A stretch of 64,000 nucleotides of DNA, taken from positions 434,001 to 498,000 of the forward strand of contig NZ_CP102486.1 in assembly GCF_026261605.1 (NCBI RefSeq). The letters run 5' to 3'. Both the position numbers and the translations under genes were made by a program. Below are positions 14,861-27,122 of this stretch, piece after piece; the first letter of the stretch is position 1; each line of letters starts with the position of its first letter. This stretch comes from Dechloromonas sp. A34. GTDB taxonomy: Bacteria > Pseudomonadota > Gammaproteobacteria > Burkholderiales > Rhodocyclaceae. The notes below the pieces were generated by a model. It saw nothing but the letters and a program-made list of their open reading frames with translations. It had not been told where the DNA came from and ran no database searches.

Positions 14861-16954
14861 GTGGCACGCAAAACCCCCATTGAGCGCTACCGTAATATCG
14901 GTATCAGCGCGCACATCGACGCCGGCAAGACGACGACGACCGAACGTATCCTCTACTACACTGGTGTTAACCACAAGATCGGTGAAGTGCATGATGGCGC
15001 CGCCACCATGGACTGGATGGAGCAGGAGCAAGAGCGCGGCATTACCATTACCTCGGCCGCCACGACCTGCTTCTGGAGCGGTATGGACAAGCAGTTCCAG
15101 CCGCACCACATCAACATCATCGACACCCCGGGACACGTTGACTTCACCATCGAAGTTGAGCGCTCGATGCGCGTTCTGGATGCCGCCTGTATGGTTTACT
15201 GTGCTGTGGGCGGTGTTCAGCCCCAGTCCGAAACCGTCTGGCGTCAGGCCAACAAGTACGGCGTGCCGCGCCTGGCTTTCGTGAACAAGATGGATCGTTC
15301 CGGTGCCAACTTCTTCCGCGTGGTCGATCAGCTGAAGCTGCGTCTGAAGGCCAACCCTGTGCCTATCGTCATCCCGATCGGTGCCGAAGACAAGTTCGAG
15401 GGTGTGGTTGACCTGATCAAGATGAAGGCCATCTACTGGGACGAGGCTTCGCAAGGCATGAAATACGATGCCCGCGACATCCCGGCTGAGCTGGCTGCCG
15501 ATGCGCAAACCTGGCGCGAGCAGATGGTTGAGGCGGCTGCCGAAGCCTCCGAAGAGTTGATGAATCGCTACCTCGAAGAAGGTGAGCTGTCCGAAGCCGA
15601 CATCATTCTTGGTCTGCGCACCCGTACCATTGCCTGTGAAATCCAGCCGATGCTGTGCGGTACCGCCTTCAAGAACAAGGGCGTGCAGAAGATGCTGGAC
15701 GCGGTCATTGAGCTGCTGCCGTCGCCGGTTGATATTCCGCCGGTCAAGGGTATTCTCGAGAACGAATCCGAAGGCGAGCGTCGTGCCGCCGACGACGAGG
15801 CTTTCTCGGCTCTGGCTTTCAAGATCATGACCGATCCGTTCGTTGGTCAGCTGATCTTCTTCCGCGTCTATTCCGGTGTGATCAATTCTGGCGATACTGT
15901 TTACAACCCCGTCAAGGGTCGTAAGGAGCGTCTGGGTCGTATCCTGCAGATGCACGCCAACCAGCGTGAAGAAATCAAGGAAGTGCGCGCTGGTGACATC
16001 GCTGCTGCCGTGGGTCTGAAAGAGGCTACCACCGGTGATACGCTCTGTGATCCGCAAAAGGTCATCACCCTTGAGCGCATGATCTTCCCGGAGCCGGTGA
16101 TTCACGTTGCTGTTGAACCGAAGACCAAGGCCGACCAGGAAAAGATGGGTCTGGCGCTCGGTCGTCTGGCTCAGGAAGATCCGTCCTTCCGCGTGCGCAC
16201 TGACGAAGAATCCGGCCAAACCATTATTTCCGGTATGGGCGAATTGCACCTGGAAATTCTGGTTGACCGCATGCGCCGCGAATTCAACGTCGAGGCCACC
16301 GTTGGTGCACCGCAGGTTGCTTACCGCGAATGCATCAAGAAGTCGGTCGAGCAGGAAGGCAAGTTCGTCAAGCAATCCGGTGGTCGCGGTCAGTTCGGTC
16401 ACGTCTGGCTCAAGATCGAGCCGAACGAAGCTGGCAAGGGCTACGAATTCATCGACGCCATCAAGGGCGGTGTCGTGCCGCGCGAATTCATTCCGGCGGT
16501 CGACAAGGGTCTGCGCGATGCGGTCACTAGCGGTGTGCTGGCTGGCTTCCCGGTTGTTGACGTCAAATTTACGCTGTTTGACGGCTCGTACCACGACGTT
16601 GACTCGAACGAAAACGCTTTCCGCATGGCTGCTTCGATGGCCTTCAAGGAAGGCATGAAGAAAGCCAGCCCGACTCTGCTTGAGCCAATGATGGCGGTCG
16701 AAGTCGAAACCCCGGAAGACTACATGGGTAATGTCATGGGCGACCTGTCTTCCCGTCGTGGCATCGTTCAGGGCATGGAAGACCAGGTTGGCGGCATCAA
16801 GCTGGTCAAGGCCGAAGTTCCGCTCTCCGAGATGTTTGGTTACTCGACTTCGCTGCGCTCGCTGTCGCAAGGTCGTGCCACCTACTCGATGGAATTCAAG
16901 CACTATACCGAGGCGCCGAAGAACGTCGCCGAGGCCGTCATCAACAAAAAGTAA
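14861..16954 (+). CDS. fusA: Elongation factor G
   Basis: Translocase GTPase. The 697 residues start with GTG. The G domain has [12 protein letters not shown] (near residue 17), DTPGHVDF (near 88) and NKMDRSGA (near 142), followed by domains II-V, with the conserved RGQFGHV segment in domain IV. Part of the str operon; tuf copy 2 follows after 21 bases. Confidence 0.99.
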   Translation: MARKTPIERYRNIGISAHIDAGKTTTTERILYYTGVNHKIGEVHDGAATMDWMEQEQERGITITSAATTCFWSGMDKQFQPHHINIIDTPGHVDFTIEVERSMRVLDAACMVYCAVGGVQPQSETVWRQANKYGVPRLAFVNKMDRSGANFFRVVDQLKLRLKANPVPIVIPIGAEDKFEGVVDLIKMKAIYWDEASQGMKYDARDIPAELAADAQTWREQMVEAAAEASEELMNRYLEEGELSEADIILGLRTRTIACEIQPMLCGTAFKNKGVQKMLDAVIELLPSPVDIPPVKGILENESEGERRAADDEAFSALAFKIMTDPFVGQLIFFRVYSGVINSGDTVYNPVKGRKERLGRILQMHANQREEIKEVRAGDIAAAVGLKEATTGDTLCDPQKVITLERMIFPEPVIHVAVEPKTKADQEKMGLALGRLAQEDPSFRVRTDEESGQTIISGMGELHLEILVDRMRREFNVEATVGAPQVAYRECIKKSVEQEGKFVKQSGGRGQFGHVWLKIEPNEAGKGYEFIDAIKGGVVPREFIPAVDKGLRDAVTSGVLAGFPVVDVKFTLFDGSYHDVDSNENAFRMAASMAFKEGMKKASPTLLEPMMAVEVETPEDYMGNVMGDLSSRRGIVQGMEDQVGGIKLVKAEVPLSEMFGYSTSLRSLSQGRATYSMEFKHYTEAPKNVAEAVINKK

Positions 16955-16975
16955 TACGTTATTGGAGAACCGATA

Positions 16976-18166
<1,191 letters not shown>

Positions 18167-18185
18167 TTCGTTCTTTTTGAAAATC

Positions 18186-18207
18186 GGGGTGAAAGCGATT
18201 TCACCCC
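18186..18207 (+). terminator. GNRA-looped hairpin between tuf and rpsJ
   Basis: A perfect 9-bp stem, GGGGTGAAA (18186-18194) with TTTCACCCC (18199-18207), capped by a GCGA tetraloop. No T run follows, so it is more likely an mRNA stability or partial-termination element at the str/S10 boundary than a full terminator. It may also be part of the S10 leader. Confidence 0.55.
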
Positions 18208-18229
18208 ATCGCTCTTTGGAAGCCAAAAA

Positions 18230-18541
18230 ATGCAAAGCCAAAAAATCCGTATCCGCCTCAAGGCCTTCGACTATCGCCTGATCGATCAATCCGCTCAGGA
18301 AATCGTCGAAACCGCCAAGCGTACCGGTGCTGTCGTCCGTGGTCCCGTACCGTTGCCGACCCGCAAGCAGCGTTTCGACATCCTGCGCTCGCCGCACGTC
18401 AACAAGGCTTCCCGTGATCAGTTGGAAATTCGTACCCATCTGCGTCTGATGGATATCGTCGATCCGACCGACAAGACCGTTGATGCGCTGATGAAGCTGG
18501 ATCTGCCGGCTGGCGTCGACGTCGAAATCAAGTTGCAGTAA
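18230..18541 (+). CDS. rpsJ: 30S ribosomal protein S10
   Basis: Head protein that also acts as NusE in antitermination. The 103 residues include [29 protein letters not shown] N-terminal sequence and the extended loop around [19 protein letters not shown]. First gene of the S10 cluster, 63 bases behind tuf. Confidence 0.98.
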   Translation: MQSQKIRIRLKAFDYRLIDQSAQEIVETAKRTGAVVRGPVPLPTRKQRFDILRSPHVNKASRDQLEIRTHLRLMDIVDPTDKTVDALMKLDLPAGVDVEIKLQ

Positions 18542-18562
18542 TACAGTAATTGCGGATATAAT
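18533..18562 (+). promoter_or_regulatory. Candidate internal promoter before rplC
   Basis: TTGCAG (18533-18538), an 18-base spacer and a perfect TATAAT (18557-18562). The -10 sits inside the palindrome GCGGATATAATCCGC (18552-18566), and the -35 overlaps the last codons of rpsJ. It may supplement transcription of rplC onward. There is no T run behind the palindrome. Confidence 0.5.
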
Positions 18563-18651
18563 CCGCGCCTTTCGGGGGTGGCCGGTGACGGCTGCCCATT
18601 TGTTGTTTTACATCGACCGGCCAATCGCAGCCGGCGGTGAGGAGAATAACC

Positions 18652-19290
18652 ATGAGTCTAGGCCTTGTCGGTCGCAAGGTTGGCATGACTCGCATTTTTG
18701 CCGAGGATGGCGCGTCCATTCCGGTAACTGTGCTTGACGTGTCAAACAACCGCGTGACCCAAGTTAAAACGCCGGAGAACGATGGCTACGCAGCCATTCA
18801 AGTCTCTTACGGCAAGCGCCGTGCCTCGCGCGTTTCCAAGCCCCTGGCTGGCCATCTGGCCAAGGCAGGCGTGGAAGCCGGGCATGTCCTCAAGGAATTC
18901 CGTATCGAAGCTGATCAGCTTGCCTCTTTCAAGGCGGGCGATCAGGTTGCTGCCACCATTTTTGCCGAAGGGCAAAAAGTGGACGTCAGTGGCACCTCCA
19001 TCGGTAAGGGTTTCCAGGGTGGTATCAAACGCCATAACTTCAGTTCCAACCGTGCATCCCACGGTAACTCGGTGTCGCACAATGCGCCGGGTTCCATCGG
19101 TATGGCACAGGATCCGGGTCGTGTTTTCCCGGGCAAGCGCATGGCGGGCCACCTCGGTGATGTCCAGTGCACGCTGCAAGGGCTGACGATCGTTCGCGTC
19201 GATGCTGAACGCCAACTGCTGTTGGTCAAGGGTGCCGTTCCGGGTGCCAAGGGTTCCGACGTCGTCGTGCGTCCGGCAGTCAAGGCTTAA
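18652..19290 (+). CDS. rplC: 50S ribosomal protein L3
   Basis: One of the first proteins to bind 23S rRNA, near the peptidyl transferase centre. It is 212 residues from ATG 18652, chosen because GTGAGGAG lies just upstream; an in-frame start 15 bases earlier lacks such a site. The family segment [13 protein letters not shown] and the [13 protein letters not shown] loop are intact. Confidence 0.97.
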   Translation: MSLGLVGRKVGMTRIFAEDGASIPVTVLDVSNNRVTQVKTPENDGYAAIQVSYGKRRASRVSKPLAGHLAKAGVEAGHVLKEFRIEADQLASFKAGDQVAATIFAEGQKVDVSGTSIGKGFQGGIKRHNFSSNRASHGNSVSHNAPGSIGMAQDPGRVFPGKRMAGHLGDVQCTLQGLTIVRVDAERQLLLVKGAVPGAKGSDVVVRPAVKA

Positions 19291-19299
19291 GGGGGCGAC

Positions 19300-19923
19300 A
19301 TGGAACTTAAGGTTATTAACGAACAAGGTCAGGAAGCGGCCAAGCTGCAAGCTTCCGACGTGCTGTTCGGTCGCGATTTCAACGAAGCGCTGGTCCATCA
19401 GATCGTCGTCGCCTATCAGGCGAATGCGCGTTCTGGCGACAGTCAGCAGAAGGATCGCTCCGAAGTCCGTCACACCACCACCAAGCCGTGGCGTCAGAAG
19501 GGTACGGGTCGTGCCCGTGCCGGTAGCAATGGCAGCCCGTTGTGGCGTGGGGGCGGTCGGATTTTCCCGAATTCGCCGGAGCAAAACTACACCCAGAAGG
19601 TTAACAAGAAGATGTTCCGCGCCGGCATGGCCGCGATCCTCTCCGAGTTGGCTCGTCAAGACCGCATCGTCGTCATCGACGATCTGTCCATTGATGCCCC
19701 GAAGACCAAGCTGTTTTCGCAGAAGCTGAAGAACCTGGGTCTGGAAGGCAATCTTCTGGTTATTACGGATACGCTTACCGAGAATCTCTATCTCTCGTCG
19801 CGTAATCTGCCCAACGTCCTGGTGCTCGAGGCTCAGGAGGCCGATCCGGTTTCCCTGGTGCGCTTCGCCAAGGTTCTGGTCACCAAGAACGCCGTGGCCA
19901 AGTTCGAGGAGATGTGGGGATGA
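19300..19923 (+). CDS. rplD: 50S ribosomal protein L4
   Basis: Lines the exit tunnel; in E. coli it also represses the S10 operon. The 207 residues contain the tunnel loop [15 protein letters not shown] and WRGGGRIFP near residues 62-85. Its stop overlaps the rplW start (ATGA). Confidence 0.97.
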   Translation: MELKVINEQGQEAAKLQASDVLFGRDFNEALVHQIVVAYQANARSGDSQQKDRSEVRHTTTKPWRQKGTGRARAGSNGSPLWRGGGRIFPNSPEQNYTQKVNKKMFRAGMAAILSELARQDRIVVIDDLSIDAPKTKLFSQKLKNLGLEGNLLVITDTLTENLYLSSRNLPNVLVLEAQEADPVSLVRFAKVLVTKNAVAKFEEMWG

Positions 19924-20222
19924 GTCAAGAACGTCTGCTGCAGGTGCTGCTGGCACCGCAAATCTCCGAAAAGGCGACTTACATTGCCGACAAGTACGAA
20001 CAGGTGATCTTCCGCGTTGCAACCGATGCTACCAAGCCGGAAATCAAGGCTGCGGTTGAGCTGTTGTTCAAGGTGGAAGTTGAGTCCGTTCAGGTCGCCA
20101 ACGTCAAGGGCAAGGTCAAGCGCTTCAAGGGCGCGACCGGTCGTCGCAAGGGCTGGAAAAAGGCATATGTCAGCCTGAAGCCGGGTCAGGAAATCAATTT
20201 TGTTGAAGGGGGGAATGCCTAA
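19920..20222 (+). CDS. rplW: 50S ribosomal protein L23
   Basis: Exit-tunnel rim protein that docks trigger factor and SRP. It is 100 residues from ATG 19920, which overlaps the rplD stop. A GTG six bases upstream is possible but less likely. The C-terminal half has the RNA-binding segment [20 protein letters not shown]. Its stop TAA shares a base with the rplB ATG. Confidence 0.97.
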   Translation: MSQERLLQVLLAPQISEKATYIADKYEQVIFRVATDATKPEIKAAVELLFKVEVESVQVANVKGKVKRFKGATGRRKGWKKAYVSLKPGQEINFVEGGNA

Positions 20223-21049
20223 TGGCACTCGTTAAAGTCAAGCCGACTTCCCCGGGCCGCCGTGCCGTCGTTCAGGTCGTCAATCCGAACCTGCACAAAG
20301 GCAAGCCGTTTGCAGCTCTGGTTGAAGCCAAGTCCGCAAACGCCGGTCGCAACAACAACGGTCGGATTACTGTCCGTCACCAGGGTGGTGGTCACAAGCA
20401 GTCCTATCGTGTCATCGATTTCAAACGCGACAAGGACGGTATTCCGGGCAAGGTCGAGCGTCTAGAATACGATCCGAACCGCACTGCGAACATTGCACTG
20501 GTGGTTTACGCCGATGGCGAGCGCCGCTACATCATCGCCAATAAGGGCATGGTAGTCGGTCAGCCGATCGTCTGCGGTGCTGAGGCACCGATCAAGCCGG
20601 GCAATGCCTTGCCGATCCGTAATATTCCGGTTGGTACGACCATCTGCTGTATTGAAATGTTGCCCGGTAAAGGTGCTCAAATGGCCCGCTCCGCGGGTGC
20701 TTCGGCCCAGTTGCTGGCTCGCGAAGGTACCTACGCGCAGATCCGTCTGCGCTCCGGTGAGGTTCGCCGCGTTCATGTCGAATGCCGCGCTACCATCGGT
20801 GAAGTGGGTAACGAAGAGCACAATCTGCGCAAGATCGGCAAAGCCGGTGCTCAACGCTGGCGTGGTATTCGCCCGACGGTTCGTGGTGTTGCCATGAACC
20901 CGGTCGATCACCCGCACGGTGGTGGCGAAGGCCGCACTGGCGAAGGCCGTGTGCCGGTTAACCCGTGGGGTCAGCCCACTAAGGGCTACCGCACCCGCAG
21001 CAACAAGCGCACGAACAGCATGATCGTTCAGCGCCGTCATAAGCGTTAA
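20222..21049 (+). CDS. rplB: 50S ribosomal protein L2
   Basis: Peptidyl transferase centre protein that bridges the subunits. The 275 residues include the conserved C-terminal block [15 protein letters not shown] with the functional histidine. It overlaps rplW by one base and is followed nine bases later by rpsS. Confidence 0.98.
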   Translation: MALVKVKPTSPGRRAVVQVVNPNLHKGKPFAALVEAKSANAGRNNNGRITVRHQGGGHKQSYRVIDFKRDKDGIPGKVERLEYDPNRTANIALVVYADGERRYIIANKGMVVGQPIVCGAEAPIKPGNALPIRNIPVGTTICCIEMLPGKGAQMARSAGASAQLLAREGTYAQIRLRSGEVRRVHVECRATIGEVGNEEHNLRKIGKAGAQRWRGIRPTVRGVAMNPVDHPHGGGEGRTGEGRVPVNPWGQPTKGYRTRSNKRTNSMIVQRRHKR

Positions 21050-21058
21050 GGGTAGGAA

Positions 21059-21334
21059 ATGGGACGTTCTCTCAAAAAGGGCCCGTTTGTTGATGCGTAC
21101 CTGATCGACAAGGTCGAAGCAGTTCGCGCCACCAACGACAAGCGCCCGATCAAGACCTGGTCGCGTCGCTCGACGATCCTCCCCGAGTTTATCGGTCTGA
21201 CGATCGCCGTACATAATGGCAAGCAGCATATTCCGGTGTTCGTCACCGAAAATATGGTCGGTCACAAGCTCGGCGAGTTTTCGCTGACCCGGACGTTCAA
21301 GGGTCACACCGCTGGCAAGAAGGCCAAGAAGTAA
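21059..21334 (+). CDS. rpsS: 30S ribosomal protein S19
   Basis: Head protein that contacts A-site tRNA with S13. The 91 residues start [12 protein letters not shown] and contain [14 protein letters not shown], both diagnostic of the family. Confidence 0.98.
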   Translation: MGRSLKKGPFVDAYLIDKVEAVRATNDKRPIKTWSRRSTILPEFIGLTIAVHNGKQHIPVFVTENMVGHKLGEFSLTRTFKGHTAGKKAKK

Positions 21335-21343
21335 GGAGCTGAC

Positions 21344-21673
21344 ATGGAAACTCGTGCAAGTCTGCGAGGCGTACGCCTCTCTGCGCAAAAAGGTCGCCTG
21401 GTGGCTGACCTGGTGCGTGGCAAGCCGGTCGGTCAGGCTCTCAACATCCTGGCCTTCTCCCCGAAAAAGGGTGCCGGTATCGTCAAGAAAGTGCTGGAGT
21501 CGGCTATTGCCAACGCCGAGCACAACGACGGCGCCGATATCGACGAACTGAAGGTGAAAATCATCTACGTCGAAAAAGGCATGGTGCTCAAGCGCTTTAC
21601 CGCGCGCGCCAAGGGTCGTGGCAATCGGATCGTTAAACCGACCTGTCACATTTATCTGACCGTTGGGAACTAA
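21344..21673 (+). CDS. rplV: 50S ribosomal protein L22
   Basis: Exit-tunnel constriction protein. The 109 residues carry the conserved [17 protein letters not shown] segment and a hairpin tip around [12 protein letters not shown], where macrolide-resistance changes occur in other species. Confidence 0.98.
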   Translation: METRASLRGVRLSAQKGRLVADLVRGKPVGQALNILAFSPKKGAGIVKKVLESAIANAEHNDGADIDELKVKIIYVEKGMVLKRFTARAKGRGNRIVKPTCHIYLTVGN

Positions 21674-21682
21674 GGAAGAGCA

Positions 21683-22468
21683 ATGGGACAGAAAATTCAT
21701 CCGACTGGCTTCCGCCTGGCAGTCACCAAAAACTGGAGTTCGCGCTGGTACGCCAACAGCAAAGACTTCCCCGGCATGCTCAATGAAGATATCAAGGTTC
21801 GTGAATATCTGAAGCGCAAGCTGGCTCATGCTTCTGTTGGTCGTGTTCTGATCGAGCGTCCGGCCAAAAACGCCCGCGTCACCGTTTTCTCCGCCCGTCC
21901 GGGTGTGGTCATCGGCAAGAAGGGCGAAGACATCGAACAACTGCGTTCGGATCTTCAGCGCATCATGGGCGTTCCCGTCCATGTGTCGATCGAAGAAATC
22001 CGCAAGCCGGAAATCGATGCTCAGCTGATCGCCGATTCCATCGCCCAGCAACTGGAAAAGCGGATCATGTTCCGCCGTGCCATGAAGCGCGCAATGCAGA
22101 ATGCGATGCGTCTTGGTGCCCAGGGTATCAAGGTGATGAGCGCCGGCCGTCTGAACGGTGCCGAAATCGCCCGTAGCGAGTGGTATCGCGAAGGCCGTGT
22201 GCCGCTTCATACGCTGCGTGCCGATATCGATTACGCAACCTCGGAAGCACTGACCACCTACGGCATTATCGGTATCAAGGTCTGGGTTTACAAGGGCGAT
22301 ATGCTGGATCGCAATGAGCAGCCGGAAGTTGTCGAGCCGCCTGCTGACGATCGTCGTCCGCGTCGTGCTCCGGGTAAGCCGGAGGGCGACAAGCCGCGTA
22401 CTCGTACCGTCAAGAAGGCCGACGGTGCTGGTGATCCGGCAAAGCGTGCAAGAAAGGTAGGGGCCTAA
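21683..22468 (+). CDS. rpsC: 30S ribosomal protein S3
   Basis: mRNA-entry protein with helicase activity. The 261 residues contain a KH domain with [16 protein letters not shown] (about residues 72-87) and end in a basic tail rich in Arg, Lys and Pro, longer than the E. coli protein (233) but common in betaproteobacteria. Confidence 0.98.
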   Translation: MGQKIHPTGFRLAVTKNWSSRWYANSKDFPGMLNEDIKVREYLKRKLAHASVGRVLIERPAKNARVTVFSARPGVVIGKKGEDIEQLRSDLQRIMGVPVHVSIEEIRKPEIDAQLIADSIAQQLEKRIMFRRAMKRAMQNAMRLGAQGIKVMSAGRLNGAEIARSEWYREGRVPLHTLRADIDYATSEALTTYGIIGIKVWVYKGDMLDRNEQPEVVEPPADDRRPRRAPGKPEGDKPRTRTVKKADGAGDPAKRARKVGA

Positions 22469-22469
22469 C

Positions 22470-22883
22470 ATGCTGCAACCTAATCGTCGCAAGTACCGCA
22501 AGGAACAAAAGGGTCGCAACGAAGGTCTGGCTACCCGCGGCACCAAGGTGTCGTTCGGTGAGTGGGGCCTGAAGGCTACCGGTCGCGGCCGTCTGACGGC
22601 GCGTCAGATCGAAGCTGCCCGCCGTGCGATGACCCGCCACATCAAGCGTGGCGGTCGTATCTGGATCCGTATCTTCCCGGATAAGCCGATTTCCAAGAAG
22701 CCGGCCGAAGTTCGGATGGGTAACGGTAAGGGTAACCCGGAATATTGGGTCGCCGAGATCCAGCCGGGCAAGGTCCTCTATGAGATGGATGGTGTCAATG
22801 AAGCGCTGGCTCGCGAAGCCTTTGCGCTCGCAGCTGCCAAGCTGCCGATTGCCACCACCTTCGTGACTCGTCATCTGGGGTAA
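22470..22883 (+). CDS. rplP: 50S ribosomal protein L16
   Basis: Positions A-site tRNA on the large subunit. The 137 residues start [17 protein letters not shown] and contain [19 protein letters not shown]. One base separates it from rpsC. Confidence 0.98.
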   Translation: MLQPNRRKYRKEQKGRNEGLATRGTKVSFGEWGLKATGRGRLTARQIEAARRAMTRHIKRGGRIWIRIFPDKPISKKPAEVRMGNGKGNPEYWVAEIQPGKVLYEMDGVNEALAREAFALAAAKLPIATTFVTRHLG

Positions 22884-22885
22884 TC

Positions 22886-23080
22886 ATGAAAGCTAGCGAA
22901 TTGAGAACCAAGAGCGTGGACGAGCTCAACAAGGAATTGCTGGACCTTCTTAAGGCCCAGTTCGGCTTGCGTATGCAGCTTGCTACCCAGCAACTGTCCA
23001 ATACCAGCCAAATGTCCAAGGTGCGCCGCGACATCGCTCGCGTCCGCACGCTTATCCGTGAAAAGGCGGTGCAGCAATGA
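22886..23080 (+). CDS. rpmC: 50S ribosomal protein L29
   Basis: Small helical protein at the tunnel exit. The 64 residues start [19 protein letters not shown]. The stop overlaps the rpsQ ATG by four bases. Confidence 0.97.
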   Translation: MKASELRTKSVDELNKELLDLLKAQFGLRMQLATQQLSNTSQMSKVRRDIARVRTLIREKAVQQ

Positions 23081-23343
23081 GCGAAACCACCAGCAACAAA
23101 CGTACTCTGATCGGTCGCGTTGTCAGCGACAAGATGGAGAAGACGGTTACCGTCCTCGTCGAACGTAAGGTCAAGCACCCGATGTACGGCAAGGTGATGG
23201 TTCGTTCCAAGAAGTACCATGCCCATAACGATGGCAATACGGCAAAGGCTGGCGATCTCGTCGAGATCGTCGAAACCCGCCCGGTTTCCCGGACCAAGTC
23301 CTGGGCCGTGACCAGCGTTCTGGAAAAAGCGATCGTTGTATAA
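23077..23343 (+). CDS. rpsQ: 30S ribosomal protein S17
   Basis: Early 16S rRNA binder with an OB fold. The 88 residues contain [23 protein letters not shown]. It is the last gene of the S10 operon here: a terminator and a candidate promoter follow, as at the S10/spc boundary of E. coli. Confidence 0.98.
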   Translation: MSETTSNKRTLIGRVVSDKMEKTVTVLVERKVKHPMYGKVMVRSKKYHAHNDGNTAKAGDLVEIVETRPVSRTKSWAVTSVLEKAIVV

Positions 23344-23362
23344 CGAAAGTTCTGCAAATCGC

Positions 23363-23392
23363 TTGCGCTGTTAGTAAAGAAGCCGGTATAAT
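23363..23392 (+). promoter_or_regulatory. Candidate spc operon promoter inside a terminator
   Basis: TTGCGC (23363-23368), an 18-base spacer and a perfect TATAAT (23387-23392). The -10 forms the whole loop of the rpsQ terminator hairpin. It lies 108 bases before rplN, at the place where the E. coli spc promoter lies. Confidence 0.55.
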
Positions 23393-23406
23393 CCGGCTTC
23401 TTTTTT
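23379..23406 (+). terminator. S10 operon terminator
   Basis: A perfect 8-bp stem, GAAGCCGG (23379-23386) with CCGGCTTC (23393-23400), loop TATAAT and TTTTTT immediately after. It is a textbook intrinsic terminator in the middle of the ribosomal cluster, marking the S10/spc boundary. Confidence 0.88.
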
Positions 23407-23500
23407 GCAGCCGCCTATTCTGGGTGGCGAGCAAAGTTGTTCAACCCGTACGGGTTCCAAGACTGACCGCGTAAGCGGGTTAAGTTGGAGTTAATTTAAA

Positions 23501-23869
23501 ATGATTCAGATGCAGACGACTCTGGACGTCGCCGATAACACCGGTGCTCGTTCAGTAATGTGTATCAAAGTGCTGGGTGGATCCAAGCGCCGTTATGCCG
23601 GCATTGGCGACATCATCAAGGTCAGCATCAAGGATGCTGCGCCGCGCGGTCGTGTCAAAAAAGGCGATGTCTATAACGCCGTGGTGGTTCGTACTGCCAA
23701 GGGTGTGCGTCGTCCGGATGGCTCGCTGGTTCGCTTTGATGGCAATGCCGCAGTTCTTCTCAACAACAAGCTCGAGCCGATCGGCACGCGCATCTTTGGC
23801 CCGGTGACCCGCGAACTGCGTACCGAGCGCTTCATGAAGATCGTGTCGCTGGCTCCTGAAGTGCTGTAA
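23501..23869 (+). CDS. rplN: 50S ribosomal protein L14
   Basis: Interface protein that forms bridge B8. The 122 residues start [17 protein letters not shown] and contain [19 protein letters not shown]. It is the first gene of the spc operon, with TTGGAGTT as ribosome site. Confidence 0.98.
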   Translation: MIQMQTTLDVADNTGARSVMCIKVLGGSKRRYAGIGDIIKVSIKDAAPRGRVKKGDVYNAVVVRTAKGVRRPDGSLVRFDGNAAVLLNNKLEPIGTRIFGPVTRELRTERFMKIVSLAPEVL

Positions 23870-23879
23870 GGAACGCGTG

Positions 23880-24197
23880 ATGGAAAAAATTCGCAAGGGC
23901 GACGAAGTCGTCGTTATTACCGGCAAAGATAAAGGCAAGCGCGGTTCCGTGCTGCGTCGTGTCGGTGAAGAGCATGTGATTGTCGAAGGTGTCAATCGTG
24001 CCAAGAAGCACGTCAAGCCGAACCCGGTCAAGGGTGTGGCGGGTGGCATCGTGGATAAGGACATGCCTATTCATCTCTCCAATGTTGCGCTGTTTAATCC
24101 CGCTAGCAAGAAGGCCGACCGCGTCGGTTTCAAGCAGCTGGAAGATGGCCGCAAGGTTCGCGTGTTCAAATCGAACGGCGAACTGGTGAACGCATAA
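23880..24197 (+). CDS. rplX: 50S ribosomal protein L24
   Basis: Assembly initiator protein with a KOW motif. It is 105 residues from ATG 23880, preceded by AAGGAA; a GTG directly upstream in frame is an alternative. The KOW segment [17 protein letters not shown] is at residues 6-22. Confidence 0.97.
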   Translation: MEKIRKGDEVVVITGKDKGKRGSVLRRVGEEHVIVEGVNRAKKHVKPNPVKGVAGGIVDKDMPIHLSNVALFNPASKKADRVGFKQLEDGRKVRVFKSNGELVNA

Positions 24198-24206
24198 GGG
24201 GCAGTC

Positions 24207-24746
24207 ATGGCGCGTTTGCAACAGTTTTATAAAGAAACCGTAGTTGGCGAACTGTCTAAACAGTTTGGCTACAAGTCGGTCATGGAAGTGCCGCGTATCA
24301 CCAAGATCACCCTGAATATGGGTGTCGGTGAAGCGGTTGCGGACAAGAAGGTTTTGGAAAACGCCGTTGGCGACATGCAGAAGATTGCAGGTCAGAAGCC
24401 GGTGACCACCAAGGCCCGCAAGTCAATCGCTGGCTTCAAGATTCGTGACGGTTACCCGATCGGCTGTATGGTCACCTTGCGTGGCCCCCGTATGTTCGAA
24501 TTCCTCGATCGTCTGGTGACCGTGGCTCTGCCGCGTGTCCGTGACTTCCGCGGGATTTCCGGCAAGGGTTTCGACGGCCAGGGTAACTACAACATGGGCG
24601 TCAAAGAGCAGATCATTTTCCCGGAAATCGAGTACGACAAGATCGACGCTCTCCGGGGTATGAACATCAGCATCACCACGACCGCGAAGACCGATGCAGA
24701 AGCGAAAGCTCTGCTCGCCGCGTTCAAGTTCCCGTTCAAGAATTGA
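24207..24746 (+). CDS. rplE: 50S ribosomal protein L5
   Basis: Binds 5S rRNA and contacts P-site tRNA. The 179 residues include the conserved [11 protein letters not shown] and the loop [19 protein letters not shown]. Confidence 0.98.
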   Translation: MARLQQFYKETVVGELSKQFGYKSVMEVPRITKITLNMGVGEAVADKKVLENAVGDMQKIAGQKPVTTKARKSIAGFKIRDGYPIGCMVTLRGPRMFEFLDRLVTVALPRVRDFRGISGKGFDGQGNYNMGVKEQIIFPEIEYDKIDALRGMNISITTTAKTDAEAKALLAAFKFPFKN

Positions 24747-24753
24747 GGCAGTC

Positions 24754-25059
24754 ATGGCAAAACTTGCTCTGATCAACCGTGAAGAAAAGCGCCGCAAGAT
24801 GGTCGCGCAGTACGCCAAAAAGCGTGCGGCCCTGGAGGCGATATTCAATGACGCGAGCCTCTCTGACCAGGAGCGTTACGACGCCCGTCTGAAGCTGCAA
24901 GCTCTTCCGCGCAACTCCAGCCCGTCCCGTCTGCGCAATCGCTGCCAGCTGACCGGTCGTCCGCGTGGTGTTTTCCGTAAATTCGGTCTGTGCCGTAACA
25001 AGATCCGCGAACTCGCCTTCAACGGCGAAATCCCGGGTATTGTTAAAGCCAGCTGGTAA
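24754..25059 (+). CDS. rpsN: 30S ribosomal protein S14
   Basis: Head assembly protein. It is 101 residues from ATG 24754; an in-frame upstream start would add 20 residues that match nothing in the family. It is the long form without the CxxC-CxxC zinc site, ending in [20 protein letters not shown]. Confidence 0.97.
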   Translation: MAKLALINREEKRRKMVAQYAKKRAALEAIFNDASLSDQERYDARLKLQALPRNSSPSRLRNRCQLTGRPRGVFRKFGLCRNKIRELAFNGEIPGIVKASW

Positions 25060-25074
25060 GAAGGAGATTCAGAA

Positions 25075-25470
25075 ATGGCTATGAGCGATCCGATCGCGGA
25101 CATGCTGACTCGCATCCGCAACGCCCAGCTCGCCGAAAAGGCGTCTGTCTCCATGCCCTCGTCCAAGCTCAAGGTGGCGATTGCCGCCGTGCTCAAGGAC
25201 GAAGGTTACGTCGATGATTTCGCAGTTCGTGAGGCCGACGGCAAGCCGACCCTCGATATCGCGCTCAAGTATTACGCCGGGCGTCCGGTCATTGAGCGTA
25301 TCGAGCGCGTCTCCAAGCCCGGTCTGCGTATCTACAAGGGCTGCGACGATATTCCCCGTGTCATGAATGGTCTTGGTGTCGCTATCGTGTCGACCCCCAA
25401 GGGCGTGATGACTGATCGCAAGGCTCGCGCCAGCAAGGTCGGCGGCGAAGTTCTTTGCATCGTGGCGTAA
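25075..25470 (+). CDS. rpsH: 30S ribosomal protein S8
   Basis: Central-domain protein; in E. coli it also represses the spc operon. The 131 residues start [18 protein letters not shown] and contain [13 protein letters not shown] near the C terminus. Confidence 0.98.
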   Translation: MAMSDPIADMLTRIRNAQLAEKASVSMPSSKLKVAIAAVLKDEGYVDDFAVREADGKPTLDIALKYYAGRPVIERIERVSKPGLRIYKGCDDIPRVMNGLGVAIVSTPKGVMTDRKARASKVGGEVLCIVA

Positions 25471-25482
25471 GGAGGGAATTCC

Positions 25483-26013
25483 ATGTCTCGTATTGGTAAG
25501 AATCCCATTATCCTGCCGGCCGGTGTCGAAGTTTCGGTTGGTGCGCAGATCACCGTCAAGGGCCCGCTGGGTACCTTGAATGCAGCTGCCCATCCTGCTG
25601 TCACCGTCTCCGTCGAAGGTCAGAACGTCCAGGTTTCCAAGGTTGAAGGCGCTGCTAACGCTGCCGCCATGTGGGGCACCATGCGTGCCAACCTCAACAA
25701 CATGGTGACCGGCGTTTCCAAGGGTTTCGAGAGAAAGCTGCAACTCGTTGGCGTGGGCTACCGTGCGCAGGCTCAGGGCGATACCCTGAATCTGTCGCTG
25801 GGTTTTTCCCACCCGGTTGCGCACAAGATGCCCGCTGGCGTGAAAGTCGAATGTCCGACCCAGACCGAAATCCTGATCAAGGGTTCGGACAAGCAGCAGG
25901 TCGGCCAGGTCGCCGCCGAAGTTCGTGCTTACCGCAAGCCGGAGCCCTACAAGGGCAAGGGTGTTCGGTACTCGGACGAAGTGGTGGTTATCAAGGAAAC
26001 CAAGAAGAAGTAA
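25483..26013 (+). CDS. rplF: 50S ribosomal protein L6
   Basis: Two-domain protein near the sarcin-ricin loop. The 176 residues start [17 protein letters not shown] and end with the conserved [12 protein letters not shown] segment. Confidence 0.98.
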   Translation: MSRIGKNPIILPAGVEVSVGAQITVKGPLGTLNAAAHPAVTVSVEGQNVQVSKVEGAANAAAMWGTMRANLNNMVTGVSKGFERKLQLVGVGYRAQAQGDTLNLSLGFSHPVAHKMPAGVKVECPTQTEILIKGSDKQQVGQVAAEVRAYRKPEPYKGKGVRYSDEVVVIKETKKK

Positions 26014-26022
26014 GGGTGGCAT

Positions 26023-26379
26023 ATGTTTAACAGGAAAGAAGCGCGACTGCGCCGTGCCCGCCAAACCCGGGCCAAAATCGCCGAGCTCAAAGCTGTGCGC
26101 CTGTGCGTTAACCGCACGAACTGCCACATTTACGCCCAGATCATTTCGCCCTGTGGCGGCAAGGTTCTGGCTTCGGCTTCCACGCTGGAAACGGGTGTCC
26201 GCAATGACATCCCGAACGGCGGCAACAAGGCTGCGGCAACTAGCGTTGGCAAACTGATTGCTGAGCGCGCCAAGGCCGCCGGTATCGAGCAGGTTGCTTT
26301 CGATCGCTCCGGTCTCCAGTACCACGGTCGGGTTCAGGCGCTGGCGGAAGCCGCGCGTGAAGCTGGTCTGAAGTTCTGA
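26023..26379 (+). CDS. rplR: 50S ribosomal protein L18
   Basis: Binds 5S rRNA in the central protuberance. The 118 residues have a basic N terminus and end [20 protein letters not shown], typical of the family. Confidence 0.98.
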   Translation: MFNRKEARLRRARQTRAKIAELKAVRLCVNRTNCHIYAQIISPCGGKVLASASTLETGVRNDIPNGGNKAAATSVGKLIAERAKAAGIEQVAFDRSGLQYHGRVQALAEAAREAGLKF

Positions 26380-26405
26380 TCGCCGCGAAAGGACAAGGTT
26401 AGAAA

Positions 26406-26933
26406 ATGGCTAAACCCGAAAGAAACAAGAAGCCGCAGCACGCTGAAGAGCGCGATGACGGCATGCGCGAGAAGATGGTCGCGGTCAACCGTGTCACCAA
26501 GGTGGTGAAGGGCGGCCGGATTCTCGGTTTCGCCGCTTTGACCGTCGTTGGTGACGGCGATGGCAGCATCGGCATGGGCAAGGGCAAGTCCCGCGAAGTG
26601 CCCGTAGCCGCCCAGAAGGCAATGGAAGAGGCGCGTCGTAAGATGGCCAAGGTCAGCCTGAAGAACGGTACCGTGCATCACACGGTGTTCGGCCGTCACG
26701 GTGCTACCACCGTGATGATCCAGCCGGCCCCGGAAGGTACCGGCATCATCGCTGGCGGTGCGATGCGCGCTGTCTTCGAAGTGGTCGGCGTCACCAACGT
26801 GGTCGCCAAGGCCCACGGCTCGACCAATCCCTACAACATCGTGCGTGCCACCATCGACGGCTTGTCGAAGGTGAATACGCCGGCCGAGATCGCCGCCAAG
26901 CGTGGTCTCTCGGTTGACCAGATTCTGGGGTAA
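26406..26933 (+). CDS. rpsE: 30S ribosomal protein S5
   Basis: Accuracy protein near the mRNA entry. The 175 residues contain [19 protein letters not shown] and [15 protein letters not shown]. Confidence 0.98.
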   Translation: MAKPERNKKPQHAEERDDGMREKMVAVNRVTKVVKGGRILGFAALTVVGDGDGSIGMGKGKSREVPVAAQKAMEEARRKMAKVSLKNGTVHHTVFGRHGATTVMIQPAPEGTGIIAGGAMRAVFEVVGVTNVVAKAHGSTNPYNIVRATIDGLSKVNTPAEIAAKRGLSVDQILG

Positions 26934-26936
26934 GTC

Positions 26937-27119
26937 ATGGCTGACAAGAAAATCAAAGTGAAGCTCGTCAAGAGCATCATCGGCACCAAGCAGGACCACC
27001 GTGCCACCGTGCGCGGCCTGGGCTTGCGCAAGCTGAACAGTACTTCTGAACTCGAAGATACGCCGGCAGTTCGCGGCATGATTCAAAAGGTTCAGTATCT
27101 CGTCAAGGTTGAGGGTTAA
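26937..27119 (+). CDS. rpmD: 50S ribosomal protein L30
   Basis: Small late-assembly protein. The 60 residues are the short bacterial form and contain [19 protein letters not shown]. It lies three bases behind rpsE and three before rplO. Confidence 0.97.
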   Translation: MADKKIKVKLVKSIIGTKQDHRATVRGLGLRKLNSTSELEDTPAVRGMIQKVQYLVKVEG

Positions 27120-27122
27120 GCC

